DNA of 64,000 nucleotides, taken from the NCBI RefSeq assembly GCF_025263485.1, contig NZ_CP079863.1, positions 5,394,001 to 5,458,000 of the forward strand. Reading direction: 5' to 3'. A model generated the notes under the pieces. That model did no database searches. It was not told where the DNA came from and was given only the letters and a program-made list of their open reading frames with translations. Positions 26,140 through 34,781 of the stretch are shown one piece after another. A program made the translations under genes and the position numbers. The number at the start of each line of letters is the position of its first letter. Position 1 is the first letter of the stretch. Origin of the DNA: Mycobacterium sp. SMC-2. GTDB taxonomy: Bacteria; Actinomycetota; Actinomycetes; Mycobacteriales; Mycobacteriaceae.

Positions 26140-26183
26140 TCAACGCTAGCGACGAGATTACTACACTAGTGTCGAGTGTCAAG
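26140..26183 (-). promoter_or_regulatory. 44-nt operon-head element, copy 1 (contains ACACTAGTGT palindrome)
   Basis: This segment between the FAD monooxygenase and TetR genes aligns without gaps to 39799-39842 at the head of the 13-gene operon (30 of 44 positions identical by my count). It contains a perfect palindrome ACACTAGTGT at 26163-26172. On the minus strand a TTGACA box and a TAATCT box lie 16 nt apart, which could be the operon promoter. The adjacent TetR is the candidate regulator. Confidence 0.6.
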
Positions 26184-26242
26184 ATGGGGTGTCCACCGCG
26201 GAATCCAGGTTGCATGGATTTCCTAACGTTCCAAGGAGTGTC

Positions 26243-26935
26243 ATGGATAGGGCGATGACGAAGCCGCGCGGTGTGAGCTTTGGAAAAATGGAACAGGCGA
26301 TCCTGGAAGCGGCCGGCGACTTGTTCGACCGCAAGGGCTTCAACCAGACCACTCTGCAGGACATCGCCGACGCGATCGGGATGGCACGGCCGTCGCTGTA
26401 CCACTACTTCAACAACCGGGAGCAGATCCTTGCGGCCGGCGTCGACATGTTGACCAAGCAGCGTGACGTCATCATCGAGGAACTGCGTGAGCTGGACGGC
26501 GATCCGGTGCAGCGCCTCACCGCGCTCATGCTCGGCCTCGCCACTCTCATCAGCGCCCACCCCGTGTGGGTGCGGATCTTGCTACGCGACGAGGCCGCGC
26601 TACCCGAGGACGCCCGCGTCCGGGACCATGAATCTCGGCTGGCGTTTTTGGAGTTGCTGGTCCGAACCCTCAGGGAGGGGGCAGAACAGGGTTACCTGCG
26701 CGCACACGACGAGCGCGCCACCGGGTTGACGATCGTCTCCGCGCTCAGCGGGCTGCAGGGCCACTATGCGGCGACCGCAGACACCTCTCCCGAGGAGGCG
26801 ACACGGCTGGCCGTCGACGTGATCCTGCATGGCGTCGTGGACCCGAGCCGACGGCGGGGCACCCCGGTGGAACGTGGACTCGAACTGATCCGCGAGGGCA
26901 CCGAGCTGATCCAACGCGCCACCGCCAAAGATTGA
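26243..26935 (+). CDS. TetR-family transcriptional regulator
   Basis: A 230-residue TetR regulator with a canonical helix-turn-helix (LQDIADAIGMARPSLYHYF, about residues 33-51) and a C-terminal ligand-binding domain. ATG at 26243 is chosen for the AAGGAG site 8 nt upstream; it removes an 18-residue extension with no support. Divergent from the FAD monooxygenase operon and facing the thiolase at 26972. The palindrome at 26163-26172 and its relative at 39799-39842 make it a candidate regulator of both large minus-strand operons. The effector is unknown. Confidence 0.88.
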   Translation: MDRAMTKPRGVSFGKMEQAILEAAGDLFDRKGFNQTTLQDIADAIGMARPSLYHYFNNREQILAAGVDMLTKQRDVIIEELRELDGDPVQRLTALMLGLATLISAHPVWVRILLRDEAALPEDARVRDHESRLAFLELLVRTLREGAEQGYLRAHDERATGLTIVSALSGLQGHYAATADTSPEEATRLAVDVILHGVVDPSRRRGTPVERGLELIREGTELIQRATAKD

Positions 26936-26971
26936 GCCGCCATGCGGTAACGCCGGGCAAGCGACTGCCAG

Positions 26972-28111
26972 TCAGGGTGCGGGGACCTCGATGACGGTGG
27001 CCGACCCCATGCCGCCTCCCACGCACATGGCCGCGACCCCGATGCCGCCACCTCGATGGCGCAGTTCGTGGACCAGCGTGACCAGCATGCGCGCACCGGT
27101 GGCCGCGATCGGATGGCCCAGCGAGCAGCCGCTGCCGTTGACATTGACCAAGTCGGGGTCGATGTCGAGCAGCTTGATGGTGGCCACACACATGGACGCA
27201 AACGCCTCGTTGATCTCGAACAGATCGACATCATCAAGTGAAATGCCGGCTCGGGCAAGGGCCTTCGGGATCGCCTCGACCGGCGCCAAACCCGTGTCGG
27301 CAGGGTCGACCCCGACCGACGCCCACGCGCGAACGGTGGCCAGAACCGGCAGGCCAAGCCCATCACTGGCGATCCCCAGCACGGCCGCTGCGTCGTTGCC
27401 GCCGCTGGCGTTGCCCGCGGTGATCGAGAAACCCTCGACCTCGGGGTGCACCGGTTTGAGCGCGGCCAGCTTCTCCATGCTGGTGTCGCGGCGCGGATGC
27501 TCGTCGACCGAGAACAGCCCGTGCGGGGTCTCGATCGGGACGATCTCCTCCTTGAACCTTCCCTCGTCGATGGCGGCTATGGCGTTGCGGTGCGAACGCA
27601 ACGCCCAGGCATCCATTTCCTCGCGGCTTACGCCGGCCTTGACCGCCGCGTTCCACCCCACCGTGATCGACATGTCCATGTTGGGTGCGTCAGGCCGGTC
27701 AGGGTGGGTCGGCGGGAACCAGTCGACCCACTCCTGTCCATTCCGCATCTGCGACTTGGGTGCCGTTGAGGTCGAATTGACGCCCCCGGCGAGGATTAGC
27801 TGATCCATACCCGCGCGCACGCTGGCGGCCGCGCCCTGCACCGCCGCCAGGCCGGCCGCGCAGTGCCGGTTGACGGCCAGCCCCGGCACCGCGGTCAACC
27901 CCGCTGTGAGCGCGGCGTGACGGGCGATCACGCCCCCACCGTGCATACCCTCGGCGAGGATCACATCGTCGATAGGAACCGAATCCAGTTCCGCCGCGGC
28001 ATTGCTGACGACATGATGTGCCAACTCGTAGGCGGTGGTGTCACGCAACGTTCCCTTGAACGCGGTGCCGACGGGCGTGCGCAACGCCGATACGATGACA
28101 GCTTCTGGCAT
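26972..28111 (-). CDS. Acetyl-CoA acetyltransferase-type thiolase
   Basis: A 379-residue thiolase with the complete catalytic set: nucleophile Cys84 (NRHCAAGL), the NEAFA segment, His in GHPIAATGAR and the C-terminal Cys in CVGGGMG. It should cleave a 3-oxoacyl-CoA with CoA. ATG at 28111 follows a GGAG site; the longer frame is unsupported. It is the last gene of the 13-gene operon, so it probably completes beta-oxidation cycles of the pathway intermediates. Confidence 0.9.
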   Translation of the reverse strand: MPEAVIVSALRTPVGTAFKGTLRDTTAYELAHHVVSNAAAELDSVPIDDVILAEGMHGGGVIARHAALTAGLTAVPGLAVNRHCAAGLAAVQGAAASVRAGMDQLILAGGVNSTSTAPKSQMRNGQEWVDWFPPTHPDRPDAPNMDMSITVGWNAAVKAGVSREEMDAWALRSHRNAIAAIDEGRFKEEIVPIETPHGLFSVDEHPRRDTSMEKLAALKPVHPEVEGFSITAGNASGGNDAAAVLGIASDGLGLPVLATVRAWASVGVDPADTGLAPVEAIPKALARAGISLDDVDLFEINEAFASMCVATIKLLDIDPDLVNVNGSGCSLGHPIAATGARMLVTLVHELRHRGGGIGVAAMCVGGGMGSATVIEVPAP

Positions 28112-28152
28112 GGATGAACTCCTGGTCGTCTGGTGGCGGATAGCAAGAACGC

Positions 28153-28497
28153 CTAGGGATGGTCGAAGTAGTCGCGCCAGGCGCTGATCTTGCCCCCGGT
28201 AACCTCGAACGCTCCCATGCACCGGGCATCCATCGGCGTGTCGTCGAAGACGAACCGGTCGACGCGTTCGGTGAGTACAACGTTGCCCGCGGTGGCCAGA
28301 TTCAGGATCTCGCACTCGAAATGGGAAATGCGATCGACGTACTGCTTGGCCAGGTAACGGATCTCGCTGTGCCCGTTCGCAGCACCAAGTGGAACGTTTT
28401 CCCACACCGCGTCGTCACTGAAATGGCTTACGATCTCGTCGACGTCACGATGGCCCCACGCGTTCAGTTCCGCGCGTACGACTTCCTCGGGGTTCAC
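28153..28497 (-). CDS. Limonene-1,2-epoxide hydrolase-fold protein
   Basis: A 114-residue NTF2-fold protein. The catalytic Asp-Arg-Asp triad of limonene-epoxide hydrolases appears to be present: Arg78 and Asp80 in ERVDRF and Asp109 in AWRDYFD, with Asn34 in WENVP at the position of the water-binding Asn. It would open an epoxide to a diol without a covalent intermediate. GTG start behind GGAGGAG. It lies between two thiolases, which suggests that an epoxide arises during CoA-linked degradation, or that the substrate is terpenoid. An alternative is a non-catalytic SnoaL-type protein. Confidence 0.75.
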   Translation of the reverse strand: MNPEEVVRAELNAWGHRDVDEIVSHFSDDAVWENVPLGAANGHSEIRYLAKQYVDRISHFECEILNLATAGNVVLTERVDRFVFDDTPMDARCMGAFEVTGGKISAWRDYFDHP

Positions 28498-28529
28498 TTC
28501 TCCTCCAGTTCGGCTTCAGCAGAAACGCA

Positions 28530-29708
28530 TCATGCGGTGTTGGTAGTGAGGATGTTGACGACAGCGACACCGGATCCGCGCCCGCCGACGTTGTGCTGCA
28601 GGACGTTACCGTGGCGGATATCGACTTGGCGCTGGTCGGCCTCGCCGCGCAGCTGCCACCAGCACTCGGTGAGCTGGGCGACTCCGGTGGCCCCGATGGG
28701 GTGTCCCTTGGCGAGCAGCCCGCCGCTGGTGTTGATCGGAATCCGGCCACCAATGGCAGTTTCGCGCTCGATCGAGGCGATGCCGCCCTTGCCCTTTTCG
28801 ACGAAGCCCAGATCCTCGATGTCGAGGATCTCCGTGATCGTGAAACAGTCGTGTACCTCGGCCATGTCGATGTCGGCCGGGCCCAGCCCGGCCATCCGGT
28901 AGGCGCGCTCGGCGGCCAAGGTGGTGGCCTTGAACCCGAGGTAGGAGGACTTCTCGTGCATCCACGGGTGGTCGGAGGCCATCGCGAACCCGGCGATATA
29001 CACCGGCTTGTCGGTGAATTCGCGGGCGCGCTCGGCCGGGACCAGGATCATCGCCGCCGCGCCATCGGTCTGCGGGCAACAGTCCAGCAGATGCAGCGGA
29101 TGGCACACGGGCGGACCGCTTAGCACCTGCTCGACGGTCACCTCGTTCTGAAAGTGTGCATACGGGTCCAGCACGCCGTTGTGGTGGTTTTTGACCGCGA
29201 CACTGGCCAGCATCTCGCGGGTAGTGCCGAACTCGTGCATGTGCCGCGTGGCAAACGGTGCGAACAACGCTGGAGCGGACTCACCCCGCTGGTAGATCGG
29301 ATGGCCGGTCGCGGCTCGGGACAGCAGTCCCTCATCGGGAGACTTGTCGCGCATCTTCTCCACGCCGATGACGAGGACGCAGTCGTAGACACCACTGGCG
29401 ACCGCCATCGCGCCGATCCTAAACGCGTCACTGCCTGTGGGACACGCGTTTTCGACACGGGTGCAGGCGATGCCGTTCAGTCCCAGTACGGAAGGCAGGG
29501 TGTTGCCCGAGATGCTCTCGTGTCCCCACAACGTCGTCCGCTGGGTTGCTACCACCGCGAAGTCAATTACGTTACGTGCCATCCCCTTATCGACCGAAGC
29601 CAGCGCCGCCTCCAGTGCGCCCGCTCCCATCTGCTCGAAGCTCTGCTGGTGCAACTCGCCGAACTTGATGAGGCCGGCGCCGACCACGGCGACGCGATTC
29701 CAGCTCAT
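28530..29708 (-). CDS. Thiolase / SCP-x-type lipid-transfer protein (Cys present)
   Basis: A 392-residue thiolase-superfamily protein with Cys89 (ENACPTGSDAF), HDCFTITEI, and GHPIGATG. Unlike the protein at 14659 it keeps the nucleophilic Cys, so thiolytic activity is plausible. SCP-x-type thiolases act on branched or steroid-like 3-oxoacyl-CoAs. It overlaps by ATGA with the upstream gene, which encodes a DUF35 domain and is the likely activating partner. The C terminus (NVGGRGSG) is intact. Confidence 0.87.
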   Translation of the reverse strand: MSWNRVAVVGAGLIKFGELHQQSFEQMGAGALEAALASVDKGMARNVIDFAVVATQRTTLWGHESISGNTLPSVLGLNGIACTRVENACPTGSDAFRIGAMAVASGVYDCVLVIGVEKMRDKSPDEGLLSRAATGHPIYQRGESAPALFAPFATRHMHEFGTTREMLASVAVKNHHNGVLDPYAHFQNEVTVEQVLSGPPVCHPLHLLDCCPQTDGAAAMILVPAERAREFTDKPVYIAGFAMASDHPWMHEKSSYLGFKATTLAAERAYRMAGLGPADIDMAEVHDCFTITEILDIEDLGFVEKGKGGIASIERETAIGGRIPINTSGGLLAKGHPIGATGVAQLTECWWQLRGEADQRQVDIRHGNVLQHNVGGRGSGVAVVNILTTNTA

Positions 29709-31081
29709 GACGTGACCCTCCGTGCTTTGTATCCATACACCGGGACGCCGCGCTCGATGGCGTAGCGACGCAACACCAATTCGACCCGGTCGCCGACCGC
29801 GAGGTTCGGCGCGTCTTCGGGCAAGCCTTGGAACTGCACCCGGGCTCCGTCGTCCAGATCCACAATCAGTAGCGGAAGTGGCGCCACAAATGGCGCCGGC
29901 ATCGAGTGGTTCACGCTGAAGGTGTGGACCGTGCCCGCACGCTCGAGGTCACGCACCTCAAACTTCTCGCCGCCGCACCCGATGCAGGCGGGGTGCACTG
30001 ATGGCGGCACGTTGAGAGTGCCGCATTCAACACACCGACCGCCTTGCAACGCGAGCATTTCCAGGCCGCCGCGCACGAATGCGGCACTGCCCGGCGGCAC
30101 CCCCATCGGGACCGGCTCACCGGTGGGCAGCAACTGGCCTCGAGCGCGTAGCGCCTCGGGGTAGCTGACGAACACCCCGGCGCCTAGGTCGTCAGCCGAA
30201 CCGGGAAGCGCCTCGTTGACCTCGATGACCACGGCGGTAGCGCGTCCACCGCCGTAACCAAGCACCGCGGCCCGCCCGGGTGCACCAAGCGCGCCGCGCA
30301 GGCCCAACAGCGGTGCGGCTGCGCCGGTGTCACCAAGCTGCGCATAGATCGACGCCGACGCCGAGGCGTCCGCTCCGAGCCGACGGGCAAGCACGGCGCC
30401 GAGCCTGCCGTCCGGGTCGGGCAGCGACCAGGCGTCGGCGCCGCCCGTCTTGCCCGCGACCTCGGTGAGCAGGGGGAGAAACACCTCCTCCCGAAACAGG
30501 CGCGGGTCGTAGAAATCTCGGGTCGATGCTTCACCATCGCCGCGGTAGCGATCCAGCACGGGCCAACTGCGCTGTGTTCGCGCGGCCAGCGCGGCGGGAC
30601 CAGCGCCGGCGGTGAGCACCAGGGCCACCGCGCCCGCCCCAACACGCGACTCCCACGGCGTACCGGGGCCCGGAACCACCGCATCACCGGCGACCACTAC
30701 CGCGGTGCGAACGTGCCCGGCCGCGACGGAATCCCACGCAGCGACAAGGGCTTCCATGCCCGCGTGCGCAGATCCACTCATCAGCGCGCCCGCGAGGTCG
30801 GTGCGCAGCCGCAGCGCCGCCCCGAGCATCGCCAGGCTCGGCCCCTCTGCGAATGGAGGCCGGCTGGTACCCCACCACAGACCGTCGATCTCCTCGGGCG
30901 ATCGGCCCGCGTTGACCAGCGCTCGCACAACCGCCAGCCATGACAACGTCAGCGCATCCTCGTCGGCCGCGCACACCGCGGCCTGGCCTTTGCCGCCCCG
31001 CGAGCCCCACGCGGCGGCGACGTCGCCGGCACGCAGTCGCAGCGACGGCGCCGCCGCACCCACACCCTGAATACCCACCAC
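29705..31081 (-). CDS. Fusion of a Cys-less thiolase/HMG-CoA-synthase-like domain with a DUF35 zinc-ribbon/OB domain
   Basis: About 458 residues. The N-terminal ~310 residues resemble a thiolase-fold condensing enzyme, but the nucleophile region reads LMSGSAHAGME with no Cys. The C-terminal part is DUF35: zinc ribbon Cys350, Cys353, Cys366, Cys369, then an OB fold. The downstream, translationally coupled thiolase at 28530 is the probable partner. The GTG at 31081 is used because it follows a GAGGTGG stretch and avoids most overlap with the dioxygenase gene; GTGs at 31093, 31090 or 31078 are alternatives. Likely a structural and acyl-transfer partner rather than an enzyme by itself. Confidence 0.75.
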   Translation of the reverse strand: MVGIQGVGAAAPSLRLRAGDVAAAWGSRGGKGQAAVCAADEDALTLSWLAVVRALVNAGRSPEEIDGLWWGTSRPPFAEGPSLAMLGAALRLRTDLAGALMSGSAHAGMEALVAAWDSVAAGHVRTAVVVAGDAVVPGPGTPWESRVGAGAVALVLTAGAGPAALAARTQRSWPVLDRYRGDGEASTRDFYDPRLFREEVFLPLLTEVAGKTGGADAWSLPDPDGRLGAVLARRLGADASASASIYAQLGDTGAAAPLLGLRGALGAPGRAAVLGYGGGRATAVVIEVNEALPGSADDLGAGVFVSYPEALRARGQLLPTGEPVPMGVPPGSAAFVRGGLEMLALQGGRCVECGTLNVPPSVHPACIGCGGEKFEVRDLERAGTVHTFSVNHSMPAPFVAPLPLLIVDLDDGARVQFQGLPEDAPNLAVGDRVELVLRRYAIERGVPVYGYKARRVTS

Positions 31082-31094
31082 TGACCCCACCACC

Positions 31095-32003
31095 TCAGAA
31101 GACCGATTCCGCGAGGCCGGCGTGACCCCACTCACCCATGCCGCTGCCACCGCCGACGCTGTAGTGCTCGACGGCGAAGGTTTGCGGGTCGATAGTCCTT
31201 GCACCCCAGCCGAATTCGAATAGCCAGCCCGACGGATTCTGGGCATAGAAGGAAAACATCCGGTCGTTGTTGTGCCGGCCGAGTTGGACTTTCACATTGC
31301 CTTGTGCTTGGCAGATATCGAAGGCCGAGCCGACATCGTCGATGCTGGAGTGCTCGAGCATCACGTGATAGGTGCGGCGGCGTGGCTGAGGGTTGCCAAA
31401 GAATGCCAGCGAATGATGCCTCGAATTGCAGTACATGAACGATGCGATTTTGCCTACGCCGGGGAAGTTCGGCGAGTCGGAGGTGGCAAAGCCCAAGGTC
31501 TGGCTGTAGAACGCCTCGGCGGCTTCGACGTCTGGAACATAGGTAACGAAGTGGCCGAGGCCCTGAGCGCCGGTGACGTATCCCGAGATAGGTCGCGACG
31601 GTCGATACGCGGGCTGGAAGGTCACTTCCGGCCCGTACGCCAACTCCATTCGTACGCCCGAGTGCGGATCGGTGAAATGCACGAAGCCAAGGACTCGCCT
31701 GGCCGCTGCTTCCTCAGGCTTGCCGTCGACGACGTTGACCCCGGAGGTCACGAGTTGTGCAGCGACGGCATCCATTTCTGCGGCATCGCGTACCTGCCAC
31801 CCGACATACGAGACGTCCTCGGGCTCGTTGTCGGCCGGATGGACGATGAACCTGTGGTGGCGCTCGTCCATGCGCAGGTAGAGGTTGTGGCTGTCGCTGT
31901 CGGCGGCGACCTCGTGTCCGAGCACCTGTTGGGCGTACGTCGACCACGCGTCGAGATCATTCGCAGCGATCCCGATGTAGGCCAACTCATCGACCTTGTG
32001 CAT
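31095..32003 (-). CDS. Type I extradiol ring-cleavage dioxygenase (BphC/HsaC-like)
   Basis: A 302-residue two-domain VOC enzyme. The C-terminal domain has the whole active site of type I extradiol dioxygenases: iron ligands His151 (GLGHFVTY), His213 (TYHVMLEH) and Glu263 (LFEFGWG), plus candidate His197 and Tyr253. It should cleave a catechol next to the hydroxyls, as HsaC does with the 4,5-seco steroid catechol or BphC with dihydroxybiphenyl. ATG at 32003 follows AAGGAG. It lies between a CoA transferase and the DUF35 fusion. This is the strongest evidence that the island opens an aromatic ring. Confidence 0.9.
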   Translation of the reverse strand: MHKVDELAYIGIAANDLDAWSTYAQQVLGHEVAADSDSHNLYLRMDERHHRFIVHPADNEPEDVSYVGWQVRDAAEMDAVAAQLVTSGVNVVDGKPEEAAARRVLGFVHFTDPHSGVRMELAYGPEVTFQPAYRPSRPISGYVTGAQGLGHFVTYVPDVEAAEAFYSQTLGFATSDSPNFPGVGKIASFMYCNSRHHSLAFFGNPQPRRRTYHVMLEHSSIDDVGSAFDICQAQGNVKVQLGRHNNDRMFSFYAQNPSGWLFEFGWGARTIDPQTFAVEHYSVGGGSGMGEWGHAGLAESVF

Positions 32004-32023
32004 GCCTTCTGCTCCTTGCAATC

Positions 32024-33268
32024 TCATATCGCCACCGGCTGCCGTAGGGCGTCGGCGAGGGCTTGTCTGTGCTGCGGCGCCGCGATGTCGATGAGCGCCT
32101 CGGCCCGCTGCCGCAGCGTCTTGCCCTCGAGCCGTGCGATGCCGTGCTCGGTGACCACGAAATCGACCATTCCCCGCGGAATGGTGACGGTAGCGGTCGC
32201 GTCGAGGCGCGGCGCGATCCGCGAGCGGCGCCCGTCGCGGGTGGTCGACGGAAGGGCAATGACCCGCAGTCCTCCAGTCGAGTGTGTCGCGGCCTCAACG
32301 AAGTCGATCGACCCACCGATCCCGGCAATCTGCCTTCCGGCGACGACCTCGCTGTTGACTTGCCCGGATAGATCGATCTCCACCGCGCTGTTCACCGCCA
32401 CCAACCGCTGGTGCTCGGCGAGCCACTGTGGCGAGTGCGCAACGCTGGATGGGAAGACGCCAACCACTGGGTTCTCGTGGGCGAATCGCATCAGCCGTTG
32501 TGTCCCAAAGAGATCGGGTGACTGGATCGCCGGCCGCCCGTCATCGAGGAGACCGCGCTCGAAGAGGTCGACCATGGCGTCGGTACCCATGCCCACGAAC
32601 CGCAACCGGCCGACACCCGCTTCGGCCAGCGCCGTGACGATCGCCTCGGTTGCGGCGCCGATGCCGACCTGTAGCACCGGGCGGTCCGGCAACAAGGTGA
32701 GCACATGCCGTGCGATTGCCCGGCTGACGTCATCGGGTTCCGGCGAGCGATACGTCGGTGTTTGGGTCGTCGACGGCACCAGAATGTCCAGCTCCGTGGC
32801 GTGCACGCGGGATTGACCGAAGGTGCGGGGCAGCGCGTCGTCGACTTCGGCGATGCACAGCTTGGCCGTCTTGATCGCGGTGAGCGCATAGCCGGTCGAC
32901 GGTCCAAGGCTGCACCAGCCGTCGGAGTCCGGTGGTGTGACGCGGACCAGGGCGGCATCCAGATCCCATGTCGCAATACGCTTTTCGAGTTGGGACGCTC
33001 TCACGGGAAGGTAGTCGATGAGGCCGCGCTCGACCAGGTCGCGACCCGCCCCGGCCACATGCCAGGTCGCGAGTCGCAGCTTGCCGGAGCCCGCCGCCTC
33101 ATACACGCCCCCGTCGTCGAGCAACAGACCGGCGCATAGCTGCCACCCGCGGCCCGAGCTGCGCTCGGCGACACCCCGTAGCAGCGATGTCGGCCCGCCG
33201 CAGTAGGCGCCGGCGACGATGCGCCCCCCTGCCGGAATCCGGTTGAGAGCATCAACGATTGAGGTCAA
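32024..33268 (-). CDS. Acetyl-CoA hydrolase/transferase family protein (class I-like CoA transferase)
   Basis: A 414-residue enzyme of the 4-hydroxybutyrate or acetate CoA-transferase type. The C-terminal half contains the likely catalytic Glu in the GQVNSE motif and the usual GGSIDF loop. It would move CoA between an acyl-CoA and a free acid, saving ATP. It starts with TTG after a GGAG site. It sits 17 nt after the upstream hydrolase gene. It could recycle CoA onto acids released by ring cleavage. Confidence 0.85.
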   Translation of the reverse strand: MTSIVDALNRIPAGGRIVAGAYCGGPTSLLRGVAERSSGRGWQLCAGLLLDDGGVYEAAGSGKLRLATWHVAGAGRDLVERGLIDYLPVRASQLEKRIATWDLDAALVRVTPPDSDGWCSLGPSTGYALTAIKTAKLCIAEVDDALPRTFGQSRVHATELDILVPSTTQTPTYRSPEPDDVSRAIARHVLTLLPDRPVLQVGIGAATEAIVTALAEAGVGRLRFVGMGTDAMVDLFERGLLDDGRPAIQSPDLFGTQRLMRFAHENPVVGVFPSSVAHSPQWLAEHQRLVAVNSAVEIDLSGQVNSEVVAGRQIAGIGGSIDFVEAATHSTGGLRVIALPSTTRDGRRSRIAPRLDATATVTIPRGMVDFVVTEHGIARLEGKTLRQRAEALIDIAAPQHRQALADALRQPVAI

Positions 33269-33285
33269 GATCAGGCTCCAGCGGC

Positions 33286-34527
33286 TCAGGCGCTTGGAAA
33301 GCGCTGGCGCACCCAGTCGATGATGGTTTTGGCCGATAGCGCGCCGCCGGGCGGGCCGTCGGCCGTCGGTGATCCGCCGAAGTGGGTGCCGACGATCCGC
33401 TCGTGGGTCTTGTCGGCGGCCCCGATCGCGTCGAACATCCCGCGGGCCACCGAGGGGAAAGTGGCCTGGTCGCCCGTGTACTCGATGAATAGGCTCGGGA
33501 TGGTCACCTCGGGCGCACAGGTGACGAATCCGGCGTTCGAGGACAGTCCCGACCAGGTGGACAGCCAGGCGTCGGCGGTGGTCAGCCGTCCGAAGCCGGT
33601 GATCCCGAAGTTGATCAGGTCCGGGCGACGGCCGTGGATCGACCCGTAGGGCCGATCCGACGGGTCAAGGGACAGGTCCAGCGTGCGCGGGTCGGCATCG
33701 GTGCGATACACCGTGATGACCTTCGACATGACGCTGGCGCGACGGTCGACGGTCCGATTACTTGTCTTGAACCGCGCCTTGGCATCTAGGCGCTCGGCGA
33801 TCAGATAGCGTGCGTGCGCATCGATGCGTGCCACCCTTGCCCGCTGCGCCTCGCGGTACCGGTCCAGAAACTCCTGCGCGTACTGCGAGCTGGTCGGCGG
33901 CTCGCGAAAACCGTTGGCCTCGTCGAAGATATCTAACTCCGGCACCGTCGACAGCGGATCGGCCTCATCGGCAACCGCACCGTCGATGCAACTGAGCAGC
34001 AACTGGCCCTGCCCCGGGTGCGCAGCAAGGAAAACCACGGCGTCGGGGGCCGGGATGGTCGCCTTGTCGAGCGGGATCGGCTTGCCGCCGGGGGTCACCG
34101 TGATGCGGCCTTCGGGTGCCCGGCTGGCCTGCTGGACGTAAAAGGCGTACAGCGCCGCGCCGCCCGACGGCCCGCAGGCCACGATGTGCTCGAAACCGCG
34201 GTCGCGCAGCTGCGCAAAGCCTGCGGCGGCATCCAGGACGGCCTCCTCATGAATGAGGGTCAGGTCGTTGTTCACGGTTCGCGAACCCTGTGCCCACACC
34301 GCAAAGCCCGCCTCCAGCAAAGCCGGGATCAGGTGGTGCCGAGCCAGATCCTGACGCGGGTGCATCAACGTGACCGCCGTGGTCGCGCCCGCCACGGTAT
34401 AGAGGATGCCCGGGGCCGAGGCGTCGTCGGCGGTCTTGACCGCGGTGACGGTCGTCGTCACGCCGTCGGGCATCGGGCCCGGCTCCATCCGCGGCCGGTA
34501 GCCCAGTCGCTTGGTCGGCGCAGTCAC
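33286..34527 (-). CDS. Alpha/beta-hydrolase family protein, unusual large member
   Basis: A 413-residue alpha/beta-hydrolase. A nucleophile elbow is visible as CGPSGGAAL (Ser121), and a late His in GTHFGG could complete a triad. The insertion between about 190 and 290 is rich in charged residues and makes it longer than typical members (around 280). The GTG start at 34527 overlaps the upstream small gene (GTGA). The substrate is unknown; ester, thioester or C-C bond cleavage are all possible. Its operon place next to a VOC protein and a CoA transferase supports a catabolic role. Confidence 0.75.
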   Translation of the reverse strand: MTAPTKRLGYRPRMEPGPMPDGVTTTVTAVKTADDASAPGILYTVAGATTAVTLMHPRQDLARHHLIPALLEAGFAVWAQGSRTVNNDLTLIHEEAVLDAAAGFAQLRDRGFEHIVACGPSGGAALYAFYVQQASRAPEGRITVTPGGKPIPLDKATIPAPDAVVFLAAHPGQGQLLLSCIDGAVADEADPLSTVPELDIFDEANGFREPPTSSQYAQEFLDRYREAQRARVARIDAHARYLIAERLDAKARFKTSNRTVDRRASVMSKVITVYRTDADPRTLDLSLDPSDRPYGSIHGRRPDLINFGITGFGRLTTADAWLSTWSGLSSNAGFVTCAPEVTIPSLFIEYTGDQATFPSVARGMFDAIGAADKTHERIVGTHFGGSPTADGPPGGALSAKTIIDWVRQRFPSA

Positions 34528-34781
34528 GATGCGCTGTCGGTCACGATGCGCAGCGCGTCCTTGTCGAACTGCACAACGCGGGCGTGGTCGAGGGCGCCGA
34601 TGCAGCTGTACCACACCGCATGCCGCGCACCGGTGCTGCGCCGGTCGATCGTGATTCCGTCGGGAAATCGCAACTCGACATAGGTACCCACGTGGCGGGT
34701 TTCGACCTGCCCGCTGTCTCCCACGGCGCGCTTCCAGATCGGCTCGGTCTCGGGGATGTCGGCGAAAAACACACTAGACAT
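34524..34781 (-). CDS. Small hypothetical protein
   Basis: An 85-residue protein with no motif that I recognise. It is beta-rich by appearance (VGTYVELRFPDGITIDRR) and ends in a charged helix. It overlaps the upstream VOC gene by 8 nt and the downstream hydrolase by GTGA, so it is clearly translated within the operon. No signal peptide or membrane segment is seen. It might be a small subunit or accessory factor of one of its neighbours. Confidence 0.6.
   Translation of the reverse strand: MSSVFFADIPETEPIWKRAVGDSGQVETRHVGTYVELRFPDGITIDRRSTGARHAVWYSCIGALDHARVVQFDKDALRIVTDSAS

Noticed and set aside
24933..26258. Long plus-strand open frame (441 codons)
   Set aside because: It lies opposite the FAD monooxygenase and would run through the regulatory region and the TetR start.
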